Source: Halichondria panicea (taxonomy: Eukaryota > Porifera > Demospongiae > Suberitida > Halichondriidae). Taken from it: DNA of 64,000 nucleotides. The translations under genes were made by a program, and so were the position numbers. The notes below the pieces were generated by a model. That model was given only the letters and a program-made list of their open reading frames with translations, was not told the DNA's origin and ran no database searches. The stretch lies in the NCBI RefSeq assembly GCF_963675165.1, contig NC_087388.1, positions 1,342,800 to 1,406,799 on the forward strand, given 5' to 3'. Shown here piece by piece: positions 11,627-20,793 of this stretch; the first letter of the stretch is position 1; each line of letters opens with the position of its first letter.

Positions 11627-12151
11627 CATGTCAGGGGCGTAGCCAGACTTTTGAGACAGGGGTTTCTGCAGAAAAATCAGCGGCGCAATAGCGCCGCGAA
11701 ATTTTTGTGGCCACGCCCACTTCCAGTACCACACCCTCTTGATTGGGGCACACCTACTGTTATTGACTATCTATTGTTCATGACTTTTTTACATGTTTGT
11801 GAGAAGCTAGCTAGCTATAGACGTAACATACTAGGCATGCAGGTGCCAATTGTGTATTGCTAGTCTAGCTGAGCAACAATTAAATGTCATTTACCTGAGA
11901 GGTTTCATGTGGCTGAGATTGTTCTAAACTTGTACACTTCCTGAATAAAGTTGTGCTTAGAGCTGAGTCTGAGAATACTGGAGCATTCAGGATTGATACT
12001 AGATCTAGAACTTAAGTCTTGGTCTTCTTTGTTTGAGGTAGCTAGCTAGCTGAGACTAACTAGCTGAGACAAAGCCAAAGTGAAACGCTTCACGGTGCTG
12101 CTCTGATTATTGATTTGCAGCCACGTGTGAAAAGATGGGCAGGGCTGCATG

Positions 12152-12287
12152 AATGGAATTTAATCGGAAGGATTAAATGTGGTTAACAGGTGACGTACAG
12201 ATACCAATTGCAACCAACACGGGCATGCGCAAGGAACACGTGGTCAGGCAGTCAGTGCAAGAACAAACGAATTAGAAAACTTCTCTT
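12152..12287 (+). repeat. Ngaro-like element, split repeat A1
   Basis: 136 bp, starting AATGGAATTTAATCGGAAGG and identical by eye to A2 at 17562-17697. It is the 5' terminus of the element and lies just upstream of the gag frame. Confidence 0.95.
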
Positions 12288-12349
12288 GATCTATCATATA
12301 ATTCTCAAGATTTCTCTTGCTGATCTATCCGGTAATTCTCTATACGAAG

Positions 12350-13555
12350 ATGACCACTACCTCTTCGAGCACATCCTCAACTGGAACACCGCCGATCAGT
12401 TCCACCAACCCGACGACAACTCCGACAACTCTCAACCCGATGACAACTCCGACAACTCTCAACACCATGATTGCCAATTCTGTCCAGGCAGCCCTCGGCG
12501 CGGTGTTACCAACGATCATCAACGCAATGGACCAGCGGATTCAGGCAGCAGTCCAACAACACCGCCCCTCATCAGTCTCACCATCAGTCTCACCACCAGT
12601 CCCACCATCAGTCCCCTCATCGATCCCAACCATCTCTGCTTCCGGCTCGGGTACCCCACGGAGTCCCACCTCAGGCCCGGTTGTCAGCACCGGAACGGCA
12701 GGTATGTCAAGTACCTCACTAGCACATGTTCCCCTCGTATCCACTAGGGCCCCCCGTACTCAAACCCGCATGAGCCTCCCCACATTACCGACGATACCAA
12801 GCATTATTCCGTTACTTCAACCAGAAGTCCCATATACGGTCAATGTAGGCCAGAATGCCATCCCCATTCCCGACAAACTATCTAAAAAATCGGAAAAAGG
12901 GGAATTTATCGAACTAGCTGAGTTCCTACCCGACTCGTTTGGGGGTACTTCAAACGATACGGGTGAGAAACCCAGAAAAAAGCGCAGGGTTGCCAACATA
13001 CTACAGTGGGTGGAATGTTTTAACGCATACGTCTCAGTTGTCACGCAACGCGACCCCACACGCATGCAGGACCTTTTAGCATATTCCTCACTAATCGTCC
13101 ACACGGCCCGGAAATACGCTGGAGATGGGTGGATTCAATACGATAGAAACTTCAGAAAAGCAGCTGCAGCTAACCCAGCCATGAAGTGGGGCGAGATTCA
13201 TCAAACATTTTATGCTATGGCTTTTTTAAATGCAAAAACCAAAGAACATTGTTCTTTATGCTTTAGCTTAGACCACGCAACGACGGAATGCGACGACTAC
13301 GAACCTCCCAAAACACCTACTAACTACCACAAACGATCTATTGCGGCTGTCAACTCAGCAGAGATTTGCCGCAATTGGAACTTTGGCACATGCCCACGCC
13401 TCCCAAACTGTCCATACCAACACTCGTGTATTAGCTGTCATGGGCCTCACAAACAACCGGTATGTCCGCGGAAGAAGAGGAGGAGCTATGCAGGACAGAA
13501 CTACCAAGGACAGAACTACCAAGGACCAAGCTATCAAGCACCAACAATGAACTAG
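12350..13555 (+). CDS. gag: Gag-like protein of the Ngaro-like element
   Basis: About 401 aa from the ATG at 12350; an in-frame ATG at 12317 would add 11 residues. The N-terminal 150 residues are Thr/Ser/Pro-rich and probably disordered. The middle region (about 175-305) is a globular, capsid-like segment containing a basic patch KPRKKRR. Near residue 310 a zinc knuckle reads CSLCFSLDHATTEC (CX2CX4HX4C). Then come a CCCH finger (CX7CX5CX3H, from CRNWNFGTC) and a third cysteine/histidine cluster (CISCHGPH..C), before a tail of NYQG/SYQA repeats. Retroelement Gag binds and packages element RNA. The frame is intact. The capsid reading is inference; the zinc motifs are seen directly. Confidence 0.8.
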   Translation: MTTTSSSTSSTGTPPISSTNPTTTPTTLNPMTTPTTLNTMIANSVQAALGAVLPTIINAMDQRIQAAVQQHRPSSVSPSVSPPVPPSVPSSIPTISASGSGTPRSPTSGPVVSTGTAGMSSTSLAHVPLVSTRAPRTQTRMSLPTLPTIPSIIPLLQPEVPYTVNVGQNAIPIPDKLSKKSEKGEFIELAEFLPDSFGGTSNDTGEKPRKKRRVANILQWVECFNAYVSVVTQRDPTRMQDLLAYSSLIVHTARKYAGDGWIQYDRNFRKAAAANPAMKWGEIHQTFYAMAFLNAKTKEHCSLCFSLDHATTECDDYEPPKTPTNYHKRSIAAVNSAEICRNWNFGTCPRLPNCPYQHSCISCHGPHKQPVCPRKKRRSYAGQNYQGQNYQGPSYQAPTMN

Positions 13556-13779
13556 AACCATAGTCAATAATTATATATTTTGATTGGGTTTTTTCAGGTA
13601 TTTATCAGTGTTATGCATTTATCACCGTTACGCCCCATCGGGGTATCCTTTTTTCTCCCATTATATATCCACGGCATGTGATCAACTCATTGTTATGTAT
13701 TTCCTCTCATTACTATTGCTTCAACGTTATAATATTGGCAGTGACACTCAATTAATACGAGGAAATAAACGCTGCTGTC

Positions 13780-14387
13780 ACCAGGCATGCCCCTGGTCAA
13801 CGCACAAGGCACGTCCTTGGCTATGTAAATACTAAATCATACACCAGGCATGCCCCTGGTCGGCATCCGATCCGACGTTAAGTAGGTCAGTACAAAGACC
13901 CACCAGGCATGCCCCTGGTCAACGCACAAGGCAGGCTAAGTAAATAATAAATCATACACCAGGCATGCCCCTGGTCGGCATCCGATCCTACGCTAAGTAG
14001 GTCAGTACAAGCACACACCAGGCATGCCCCTGGTCATATCAATTAAGGCACCAGGCATGCCCCTGGTCAAACACACATCAGGCATGCCCCTGATCACGTC
14101 TCACATTGATTACACAGTACACTCAGGGCATGGCCAATCCCGCCCATTCTAGGACAGCTTCCCATATCTATCACACACCAGGCATGCCCCTGGTCAACCC
14201 ACTTAAGTATTAGACATGGTACACACTAGGCATCTGGTCATCGGCATCACACGCCAGGCAGGCCTTTGCTAATTAGGTCCTGAGAAGGTACCGTTCACAC
14301 ACTAGTGAGCCCCCAGTCATTTCTCGGGAATCACGTATAGGTACACCTCAGACACATATCGAATACACACCAGGCATGCCCCTGGCT
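13780..14387. repeat. Array of short palindromes between gag and RT
   Basis: The 18-base palindrome ACCAGGCATGCCCCTGGT (6-bp stem, loop CATGCC) occurs at about 13780, 13843, 13902, 13958, 14017, 14050, 14177 and, with a changed last base, 14369. A variant at 14077 reads ATCAGG..CCTGAT, with both arms changed so pairing is kept. Spacers are 9 to about 80 bases and partly shared: 13780-13901 and 13902-14016 form a tandem pair of about 120 bp. Degenerate units lie around 14225-14260. It occupies the non-coding gap between the gag stop and the RT frame. Confidence 0.9.
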
Positions 14388-14401
14388 GGCCAAAAAACTA
14401 A

Positions 14402-16261
14402 CCTCCATTCCCCACAGATCCACACCCGGTGGACCTAGACGACATTCGGCAGCAATTCCCTGAACCGGCACACTTACCCAATTTCTTCACCACCGCACCC
14501 AATGCACACGTCCCGATGTTCACGGGGACAACTCTCACAGTGATACACAACGGGGTTTATCCATATACTGACGATCTACGGACAATGGAGTCTTACCGGC
14601 ACAATCGAACAGCTGTCACACAACAAACCCAATCACATTCCCCACTGTGTGTGACAGCGTGGACTAAGGAGCTGCAATCTCATCCAGACATAGAGTTTAA
14701 GGAATACTTGACTCACGGTATGCGATATGGATTCAGAATCGGTTTCGACCCCTCACAACCGTTACGAACTACTCGCACCAACATGCCCTCCGCTAGACTA
14801 CATCCAAACGTCGTACAAGAATACCTTGACCACGAATGTCACGAGGGTCGTGTGATAGGCCCCTTGGCTATCTCCGATCATCCAGAGGTACACGTCAGCC
14901 GTTTTGGGGTCATCCCCAAGAAGCATCAACCCAACAAATGGCGCCTCATTCTCGATCTATCTCACCCAGACCGCGATAGTATCAACGACGGCATCGACAA
15001 ACAACTCTGCTCCATGAAGTACGCTTCCATTGACGACGCTGCTCGTATCGTGCATGCACTAGGCCGAGGCAGCCTCATGGCCAAGATTGATATAGCACAT
15101 GCATACAGAATAGTGCCCATCAGTCCATTGGACCACCATCTCTTGGGGATGGCGTGTGGCGACTCCCTTTTCATAGACACGGCTCTACCTTTTGGGCTTA
15201 GATCAGCACCAAAAATATTCTGTGCCATTGCCGACACTCTCGAATGGATTCTCTTCAACAAAGGCGTATCCACATGTTTGCACTACATCAATGATTTTTT
15301 CACTGCAGGACAGGCAGGCTCGGGAGACTGTCAACAAAACCTGGGGTCAATCATTGCCACTTGTGATCAGCTGGGTATCCCTCTGGCAAAACACAAAGTT
15401 GAGGGCCCAGTTACAGTTATGACCTTTCTGGGCATCGAAATTGACACTGATCACATGCTTCTACGACTGCCAACAGACAAACTCGACCGCTTACAGGCAC
15501 TTGTGACAAGCTGGATTTCAAGAAAAGCAGCCACAAAAAGGGAGATGCTGTCACTCATAGGGCAACTCAGTCACGCATGCAAGGTAGTGATTCCGGGCAG
15601 ATCCTTTTTACGCCAGCTGATTGACCTAGCATCATCCCGTCACCAACTGGACCACTGGATACGTCTTAACGAGTCGTTCAGGGCAGATCTGTACTGGTGG
15701 CACCTCTTCCTGAGGAGGTGGAACGGAACATCGTTAATTTCTACACATGCAACTTCGGCGAACACGATAGTCCTGGTGTCCGACGCCTCAGGCACATGGG
15801 GATGCGGGGCCTTCTACAGCAGATCGTGGCTACAATGCCGGTGGACACACTCGTGGGCAGACATTAATATTGCAGCAAAAGAGTTCGTTCCAATTCTATT
15901 AGGCCTAGGAACATGGGGTCACAAATGGACTGGCTCACATATTATTCTCAGATGCGACAACATGGCGGTAGTATCTATTATCAACAACAAAAAATGTTCA
16001 GACAAACTGCTCGCCCATCTGTTACGCTGCTGCCATTATCTATGTGCACAATTTGACATCACTGTCACGGCTCAGCACATACAGGGAAAACTAAACACAG
16101 CGGCAGACGCCCTTTCAAGAAATAAGGTACAATTATTTCATCTCTCCGTTCCACAGGCAGACGAGCAGCCGTCGTTAGCCCCACAGAGCTTGCAGGAATG
16201 GGTAATGAACTCAACCCCCGACTGGCTATCCCCTTGTTGGAGACACAAGCTGCAGAATTAA
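14402..16261 (+). CDS. pol: Reverse transcriptase-RNase H of the Ngaro-like element
   Basis: The open frame follows a stop at 14399-14401 and has no ATG near its start; the first start-like codon is GTG at 14429, used here for residue numbers. A polypyrimidine tract and AG at 14405-14417 would serve as a 3' splice site, so the protein may be made from a spliced RNA. RT motifs: FGVIPKK and RLILDLS, motif A KIDIAHAYR (Asp221), LPFGLRSAP, and motif C HYINDF at 286-289, where the usual YxDD has Asn288 for the first Asp. RNase H follows with VSDASG, AAKEF, RCDN and ADALSR, as in DIRS-type elements. The end overlaps the recombinase frame by 64 bases. Asn288 probably abolishes polymerase activity. 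Confidence 0.88.
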   Translation, partial: PPFPTDPHPVDLDDIRQQFPEPAHLPNFFTTAPNAHVPMFTGTTLTVIHNGVYPYTDDLRTMESYRHNRTAVTQQTQSHSPLCVTAWTKELQSHPDIEFKEYLTHGMRYGFRIGFDPSQPLRTTRTNMPSARLHPNVVQEYLDHECHEGRVIGPLAISDHPEVHVSRFGVIPKKHQPNKWRLILDLSHPDRDSINDGIDKQLCSMKYASIDDAARIVHALGRGSLMAKIDIAHAYRIVPISPLDHHLLGMACGDSLFIDTALPFGLRSAPKIFCAIADTLEWILFNKGVSTCLHYINDFFTAGQAGSGDCQQNLGSIIATCDQLGIPLAKHKVEGPVTVMTFLGIEIDTDHMLLRLPTDKLDRLQALVTSWISRKAATKREMLSLIGQLSHACKVVIPGRSFLRQLIDLASSRHQLDHWIRLNESFRADLYWWHLFLRRWNGTSLISTHATSANTIVLVSDASGTWGCGAFYSRSWLQCRWTHSWADINIAAKEFVPILLGLGTWGHKWTGSHIILRCDNMAVVSIINNKKCSDKLLAHLLRCCHYLCAQFDITVTAQHIQGKLNTAADALSRNKVQLFHLSVPQADEQPSLAPQSLQEWVMNSTPDWLSPCWRHKLQN

Positions 16262-17163
16262 TGCACCACGGGATTGCTGCCAACACACAAAAATTATACA
16301 CATCAGCTCAAAAAATATATTTATCATTTTGTCAACGGCTGTCTTTCGTCCCCCTCCCAGCAACCGAAGACACTTTAATTTTATTTGTGACCGAACTGGC
16401 ACAGTCTAGAGCGCATTCTACTATACGGTCCTACTTATCGGGAGTTCGACACTTACACATTATTCACGGGCACAAGAACCCACTACAAGATTCCCCACGT
16501 CTGCACTTAGTTTGCAAAGGCATTCAACGTATCAAACCAAAATCAAGTCAGCCAAGACTGCCGGTCACCCCTCTCATTCTCCGACTCCTAAAACAACAAC
16601 TGCAACCTTTAGATGACTTCGACAACGCAATGATATGGGCAGCAGCCTGCGCGGCTTTCTTTGGGTTTTTGAGATCAGCCGAGTTCTGCTCCTCAGCCCT
16701 CCTCCTATCAGACGTGGCAATCGACAACCGGGAACATCCCACGACGATATCACTGTTCATCAAATGCTCCAAAACAGATCAGTTCCACCAAGGTACGAAT
16801 ATTTATCTTTCAAAAACTGACACCGACCTCTGCCCAGTAACAGCAATCAAAAAGTATTTAACTTTGCGTCAGCAGCCAGATGGCCCGCTGTTTATCTCAC
16901 AGCAAGGCGTCCCCCTTACCAGAGAGGTATTCATCACAAAGGTTCAAGGGGCGCTAAGCCGAGCCGGAGTGAACCCAGACTTCTACAAAAGTCACTCCTT
17001 TCGAATCGGCGCAGCAACGACAGCAGCGGCTCAGGGCATCAGCGATTCCATCATTAAAACACTGGGTCGATGGTCCAGTGACGCCTTTCAAGCTTACATC
17101 AAGATACCGAGACAAGATTTTGCAGAGATCACGAAATCGCTCGTGACTGGTCGGAACACTTAA
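16198..17163 (+). CDS. Tyrosine recombinase of the Ngaro-like element
   Basis: 321 aa from the ATG at 16198, which overlaps the RT-RNase H frame in a different frame. The N-terminal part (about 15-105) fits a SAM-like core-binding domain (TQKLYTSAQKIYLSFC.. TIRSYLSGVRHLH). The catalytic domain carries GFLRSAEF (Arg159), HSFR (His266, Arg269), GRW (Trp292) and the nucleophile in QAYI (Tyr300), the R-HxxR-W-Y set of phage-integrase-like enzymes. In this order of elements the enzyme inserts a circular cDNA without target duplication. The frame is intact and of normal length. All catalytic residues I can identify are present, in contrast to the altered RT. Confidence 0.92.
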   Translation: MGNELNPRLAIPLLETQAAELMHHGIAANTQKLYTSAQKIYLSFCQRLSFVPLPATEDTLILFVTELAQSRAHSTIRSYLSGVRHLHIIHGHKNPLQDSPRLHLVCKGIQRIKPKSSQPRLPVTPLILRLLKQQLQPLDDFDNAMIWAAACAAFFGFLRSAEFCSSALLLSDVAIDNREHPTTISLFIKCSKTDQFHQGTNIYLSKTDTDLCPVTAIKKYLTLRQQPDGPLFISQQGVPLTREVFITKVQGALSRAGVNPDFYKSHSFRIGAATTAAAQGISDSIIKTLGRWSSDAFQAYIKIPRQDFAEITKSLVTGRNT

Positions 17164-17342
17164 AAGGTTTAGTCAAACTACTTGGGTATGGTTAACGTTC
17201 TACCTTACTTATTTTACTTACTTACTTTAATTGTTTGGAGAAAAAAAAAAAAAACTTATCTCTGCGAGCTAATTTTACTTAATACATTTGGCACCAACCT
17301 TCCCTCCAAACAATAATTATCTCATAACTTTAAATAGAGCGA
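17164..17342. other. 3' untranslated spacer of the Ngaro-like element
   Basis: AT-rich gap between the recombinase stop and repeat B1, containing a 14-base A run at 17241-17254 and short TTAC repeats around 17205-17230. No coding. Confidence 0.6.
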
Positions 17343-17561
17343 GAGAAAACGCAGATAGCTAGTAATCTACCCGTGTCATAACTAAGGGTAGAAATACATT
17401 CCGTATGTTTGCTTTCGGGGTTAACAATATCCGGGGATCAAAGCCTCAGAAGAGGCCTACGCTAACGCATAGCCCTTGCATGGTTGGCATGTTCTAAAGT
17501 TAAAGGTGGCATGTTCTAAAGTATTCTCTCGATGTTATTACATGATAGGTGCACCATGTTA
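17343..17561 (+). repeat. Ngaro-like element, split repeat B1
   Basis: 219 bp starting GAGAAAACGCAGATAGCTAG and ending GCACCATGTTA, identical by eye to B2 at 18076-18294. It directly abuts A2. Confidence 0.95.
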
Positions 17562-17697
17562 AATGGAATTTAATCGGAAGGATTAAATGTGGTTAACAGG
17601 TGACGTACAGATACCAATTGCAACCAACACGGGCATGCGCAAGGAACACGTGGTCAGGCAGTCAGTGCAAGAACAAACGAATTAGAAAACTTCTCTT
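17562..17697 (+). repeat. Ngaro-like element, split repeat A2
   Basis: 136-bp copy of A1, immediately after B1. The B1-A2 junction is internal to the element. Confidence 0.95.
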
Positions 17698-18075
17698 CCC
17701 TCCTCCCTCCCTGACTCATAGTCATAGTGATCATAGTGTTGTTGTTTCGTTTTTATTCTCCGGCTAGAGCCAGTGGATAGTATAGAGTTTCATGGCTTGT
17801 TTGGCTAATTGTCCAGGTAGGGTAGAGGTAATGGGGTTTTGATTCATGTAAGGGTCGATTTATGTACGTTAATTTTTCTTTTATTTTCTTTTTCTCCGCC
17901 TGCGGGCGTGATATGCAAGGGCTTATAGTTCCTCCAGTCGAACCTTCCTCGGCAGGGGAGAGCAGGTCCTCTCCCCAGGTCACGGAGCAAGTCCTCCGTT
18001 ACACATTTTTATACAGTTCCACCGATACCACCTCCCACACGGATGTGATCCCACCCCCGGACGGGTCCACGCATC

Positions 18076-18294
18076 GAGAAAACGCAGATAGCTAGTAATC
18101 TACCCGTGTCATAACTAAGGGTAGAAATACATTCCGTATGTTTGCTTTCGGGGTTAACAATATCCGGGGATCAAAGCCTCAGAAGAGGCCTACGCTAACG
18201 CATAGCCCTTGCATGGTTGGCATGTTCTAAAGTTAAAGGTGGCATGTTCTAAAGTATTCTCTCGATGTTATTACATGATAGGTGCACCATGTTA
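18076..18294 (+). repeat. Ngaro-like element, split repeat B2 (3' terminus)
   Basis: 219-bp copy of B1. It ends at GCACCATGTTA, after which the sequence of the host CAGGGGCGTAG element resumes. Confidence 0.95.
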
Positions 18295-18385
18295 ATTTCA
18301 ATTATAGGGAGCCCTGCCCAATTTTCTCAGCAGCTCCTGGGGGGGGTTTCTGGGCAACCAGGAAACAATGGTAGCTACGCCCCTG

Positions 18386-19176
18386 CATGTATAGCAGCTT
18401 CACAACCAGACAGGTGGCCTGCACATACTTGCGTAGATCCTGCAGCTTTGGTAATATCTCTCTTGAGCACAGACACCAGGGACTTGCCAATAATATGTTT
18501 CAAAACTTCCCCTATTCCCACTGGTCGTACTCCAGGGTTCTTCGAAATGGGGATCAAACTATTGTTTAGAAGTGGGCTAAGCCCGACTGGGTCCACTTCC
18601 TGTAATGCTATGTGCCTTGCCACTTCCGCCACCACATCACATAAATCTTTTGATGCTGACTTAAAAGATACCATCATACGTCTCCATATATAAGCATCTC
18701 CCATGGAGGGACCAGCGGCACCGTGGGTTGCTAGTGCAGTCTTTCTTACAACCTCACCAGTTAGACTTTCGAATAAGATGGGGTTAACAATGAGTGCATC
18801 TCCTTGTATCAAGGCCTCTGGGTTTGCAGGTTTTGCTTTGGGGTGTTTTCTTTTTAGTTCAGTTCTTACTTCTGGTGTAAGTTCAAGTAGTCCACCCTTG
18901 CCATATTCAGTGATGAGGGAGATGGCTGAATGGACCTCTCCTTTCCGGATGAGAGTGGCAAACCGCCTATTTAGCTTCTTTTCTGTTATTCCTCGCTGTC
19001 TATCTAGCTCAGGTAATCTGGATTGAATGGTACGGGCCTCCTCTAGCAGCTCATTGATGTTACCCGCCTTCCACAAAGAAAGACGTCGTGCAAGGTGTTC
19101 ACAGAACTCCTTGGTTCCTGCTTTGGCATGTGGTTTTTGTAACAATAGGCCTGGCATGACCATGATAGCTTGCATA
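18386..19176 (-). pseudogene. LINE-like reverse transcriptase, N-terminal part
   Basis: Minus-strand frame of about 260 aa, uninterrupted, running into the insertion site at 18386 and continuing in the same frame at 11626. It contains the palm/fingers lead-in NPGVRPVGIGEVLKHIIGK and CAGHLSGCEAAIHA, typical of the region just before RT motif A. The first codons at 19177-19187 lie in the target duplication, so the start codon belongs to flanking DNA and the natural N-terminus is missing. The frame here is intact although the C-terminal half is broken. Confidence 0.82.
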
Positions 19177-19186
19177 TATGGCCTCA

Positions 19187-19267
19187 ATTGGATTTACACG
19201 CGAGAGTAATTAATTTGATAAACCACGCGCGAAGCTGAGTTGGTTTATCTGATTACTGAAATCCAAT
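19187..19267. repeat. 81-bp hairpin at the LINE integration site
   Basis: ATTGGATTT (19187-19195) pairs with AAATCCAAT (19259-19267), and inside it AGTAAT..GATAAACCA pairs with TGGTTTATC..ATTACT. The LINE target duplication overlaps its left edge. Confidence 0.7.
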
Positions 19268-20245
19268 ATACCACGACAGGCCATTTTAACCGGCTTGTAC
19301 GTATACTAGAGCTATTTCCTGTCATTCCTCATTAATGACTATTTGACGTCACTGTTGCTAAGCCAAATTTTGAAGTCTATATTTAATAAAGACTGCAACA
19401 AAAATTACCCGTTAGTGAGAAAAACAAGATTTGAAGAAGCTTTGAATTATCAAGCAGACTGTACCAGTTGACCTTACTGGACTAGACAAAAAGCGGTTTT
19501 CTAAAGTAAAAACTTAGTTGTATCACAGAAATTTATATCTTGCTATCCTCTTTGTTCTATATCCACTCTTATGCATAGTAGATCTACCTAACATAACCTT
19601 TAGCTCAACTTAGCTTTCTGATCAGTTTAGATTTCATTTACCCTTAAGATTTAGGGCCCCCCCCCCCATATATATACACTGCAAAGAATTATGAGCGTGG
19701 TTCATTTGGCTCTTATTCCGAGGTCTATAATTATAATGAAATTGCGTCGTTAATTTAATCGAGGACATTATTTAATAACGTACGCATAATATTTTCGGAG
19801 CATTGATTGTGCAAATGCATTATTTTATGCTCGTGTGTATCATTTACCTGCATGTTTATCTAGCTATAAAGATACCTGATAAGGAGTATCCTACTCCGCC
19901 CATACACATACCGCATTCCAAACTATTATCTGTTGATGTAGTTGTTGTACAAACTGTCAAGTAGGAAACGTATGGAGTCCCATATCAAAATCCTTTTCTT
20001 AATGAATATAAGCTCCGTTTACACGACACCTAATCCGGGTCGAATCCGGATTGAATCTGCATGGGTCAGATTTTTCTGAGTAGTGGGCATAGCTGTGTGT
20101 GTTTGTATGTATAGAGTGTTACAGCTGCTCAGTGATAAATGAAGTGCAAGTAAGATTTCTATAGGCTTCTAACGTTTGCAATTAGTGTATTTGCATTATA
20201 CCGTAAATTAATGAATTTACAGCGCCAGACAAATTAATCAGTTTC
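19268..20245. other. Non-coding stretch
   Basis: 19390-19515 is a diverged copy of the block that also lies at 3240-3365, 7660-7800, 43.54-43.75 and 47.12-47.33 kb (see findings). Elsewhere nothing was recognised; open frames are short and featureless. Confidence 0.45.
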
Positions 20246-20793
20246 ACCATAGATAGAAGAGTAAGAGGGATTGGTAACGGAAGCAGTTCACGTGATCATT
20301 TTACATTGAACCTGCAGTAAAACCTCGAAAACTATCCGCGTTATGCCCTATAAACGAGGCTATTTTCCGGGTAACTCGCTCAAAATAAGAAAGTTGTGTT
20401 TTCTCGAGACATAATCTTTTCAGCAATTTATAACATGCCCAGTCTGTGAGCCATGTGTTGTACTTGCTAATGACTTACCACACCCGTAAAAAAGGACATT
20501 TTCCAGTAAAGTTTTAGGCGAACAGCTGCTATTTATAGGCTAAAACATGTAAGCGTGCTGGTTATAACTGCTAAAATAGGTATAGACTTTTAAATATGAG
20601 TGAGTTGCACAGACTGAGCATAATTATATGCTTGTGGTATATTATGCACTGTGTATAGAAATAGACCATCAGCTCCGGACCACGCCCATCTACAGCTTTA
20701 GTTTCTTGACACAGCCTCGATTAAACCGCGGGTAAGCGGATGTTACACGAGGGTACTTCCGTTACCAATCCCTCTTCCTCTTCTATCTATGGT
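20246..20793. mobile_element. MITE with AGAGGGATTGG-type inverted ends
   Basis: Left end CCATAGATAGAAGAGTAAGA then GGGATTGGTAACGGAAG; the right end is its reverse complement with few mismatches. About 548 bp and non-coding. The same family occurs at 49.93-50.86 kb in opposite orientation, sharing internal sequence such as AACTATCCGCG and GCGTGCTGG, and at 53.34-54.02 kb. Confidence 0.75.

Larger units (their letters stand above)
12152..18294 (+). mobile_element. Complete Ngaro-like (DIRS order) retrotransposon with split direct repeats
   Basis: The element has the order A1, gag, RT-RNase H, tyrosine recombinase, B1, A2, B2. A1 (12152-12287) and A2 (17562-17697) match, and B1 (17343-17561) and B2 (18076-18294) match; B1 abuts A2 directly. 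This split-repeat layout, a tyrosine recombinase in place of a DDE integrase, and no methyltransferase domain are known features of the Ngaro group. No target duplication is seen, as expected for recombinase-mediated insertion. The near-identity of the repeat pairs points to recent insertion. The 17698-18075 spacer between A2 and B2 has no credible coding. Confidence 0.92.
11632..18385. mobile_element. CAGGGGCGTAGC-ended element with 5-bp target duplication, split by a Ngaro-like element
   Basis: Inverted ends are CAGGGGCGTAGC at 11632 and GCTACGCCCCTG at 18374-18385. CATGT is duplicated at 11627-11631 and 18386-18390. Removing the element and one duplicate rejoins the LINE frame exactly (..EAAIHA then LRKVFTS..). 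The element's own sequence is only 11632-12151 plus 18295-18385, about 611 bp, with no coding. Its interior holds an inverted pair (GGGCAGGGCT near 12137 and AGCCCTGCCC near 18310), and the Ngaro-like element sits in that loop. The ends match the nested elements at 4058 and 36289. Confidence 0.9.
9633..19189 (-). mobile_element. 5'-truncated LINE-like retroelement, later split by nested insertions
   Basis: A 13-bp direct repeat, tatggcctcaatt, flanks the element at 9633-9645 and 19177-19189. On the minus strand the element ends in a 19-base A run (T run at 9644-9662), which is the signature of target-primed reverse transcription. The nested block 11632-18385 accounts for most of the span. Without it about 2.8 kb of retroelement remains, beginning inside the coding region, so it is truncated at the 5' end. 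Confidence 0.88.

Noticed and set aside
12541-12744. Minus-strand frame opposite gag
   Set aside because: Low-complexity mirror of the gag N-terminus, with no independent motif.
12190-12747. 185-residue plus-strand frame overlapping gag
   Set aside because: It begins in repeat A1 and reads through the Thr/Pro-rich gag region in another frame; the gag frame has the zinc motifs.
13780-14387. CRISPR-like appearance of the palindrome array
   Set aside because: The setting is a eukaryotic retrotransposon, spacers are of unequal length and partly duplicated, and no cas gene is present.
12152-18294. DIRS1 or PAT subgroup assignment
   Set aside because: DIRS1 elements have inverted terminal repeats and a methyltransferase domain; neither is present, and the A1-B1-A2-B2 repeats fit Ngaro.
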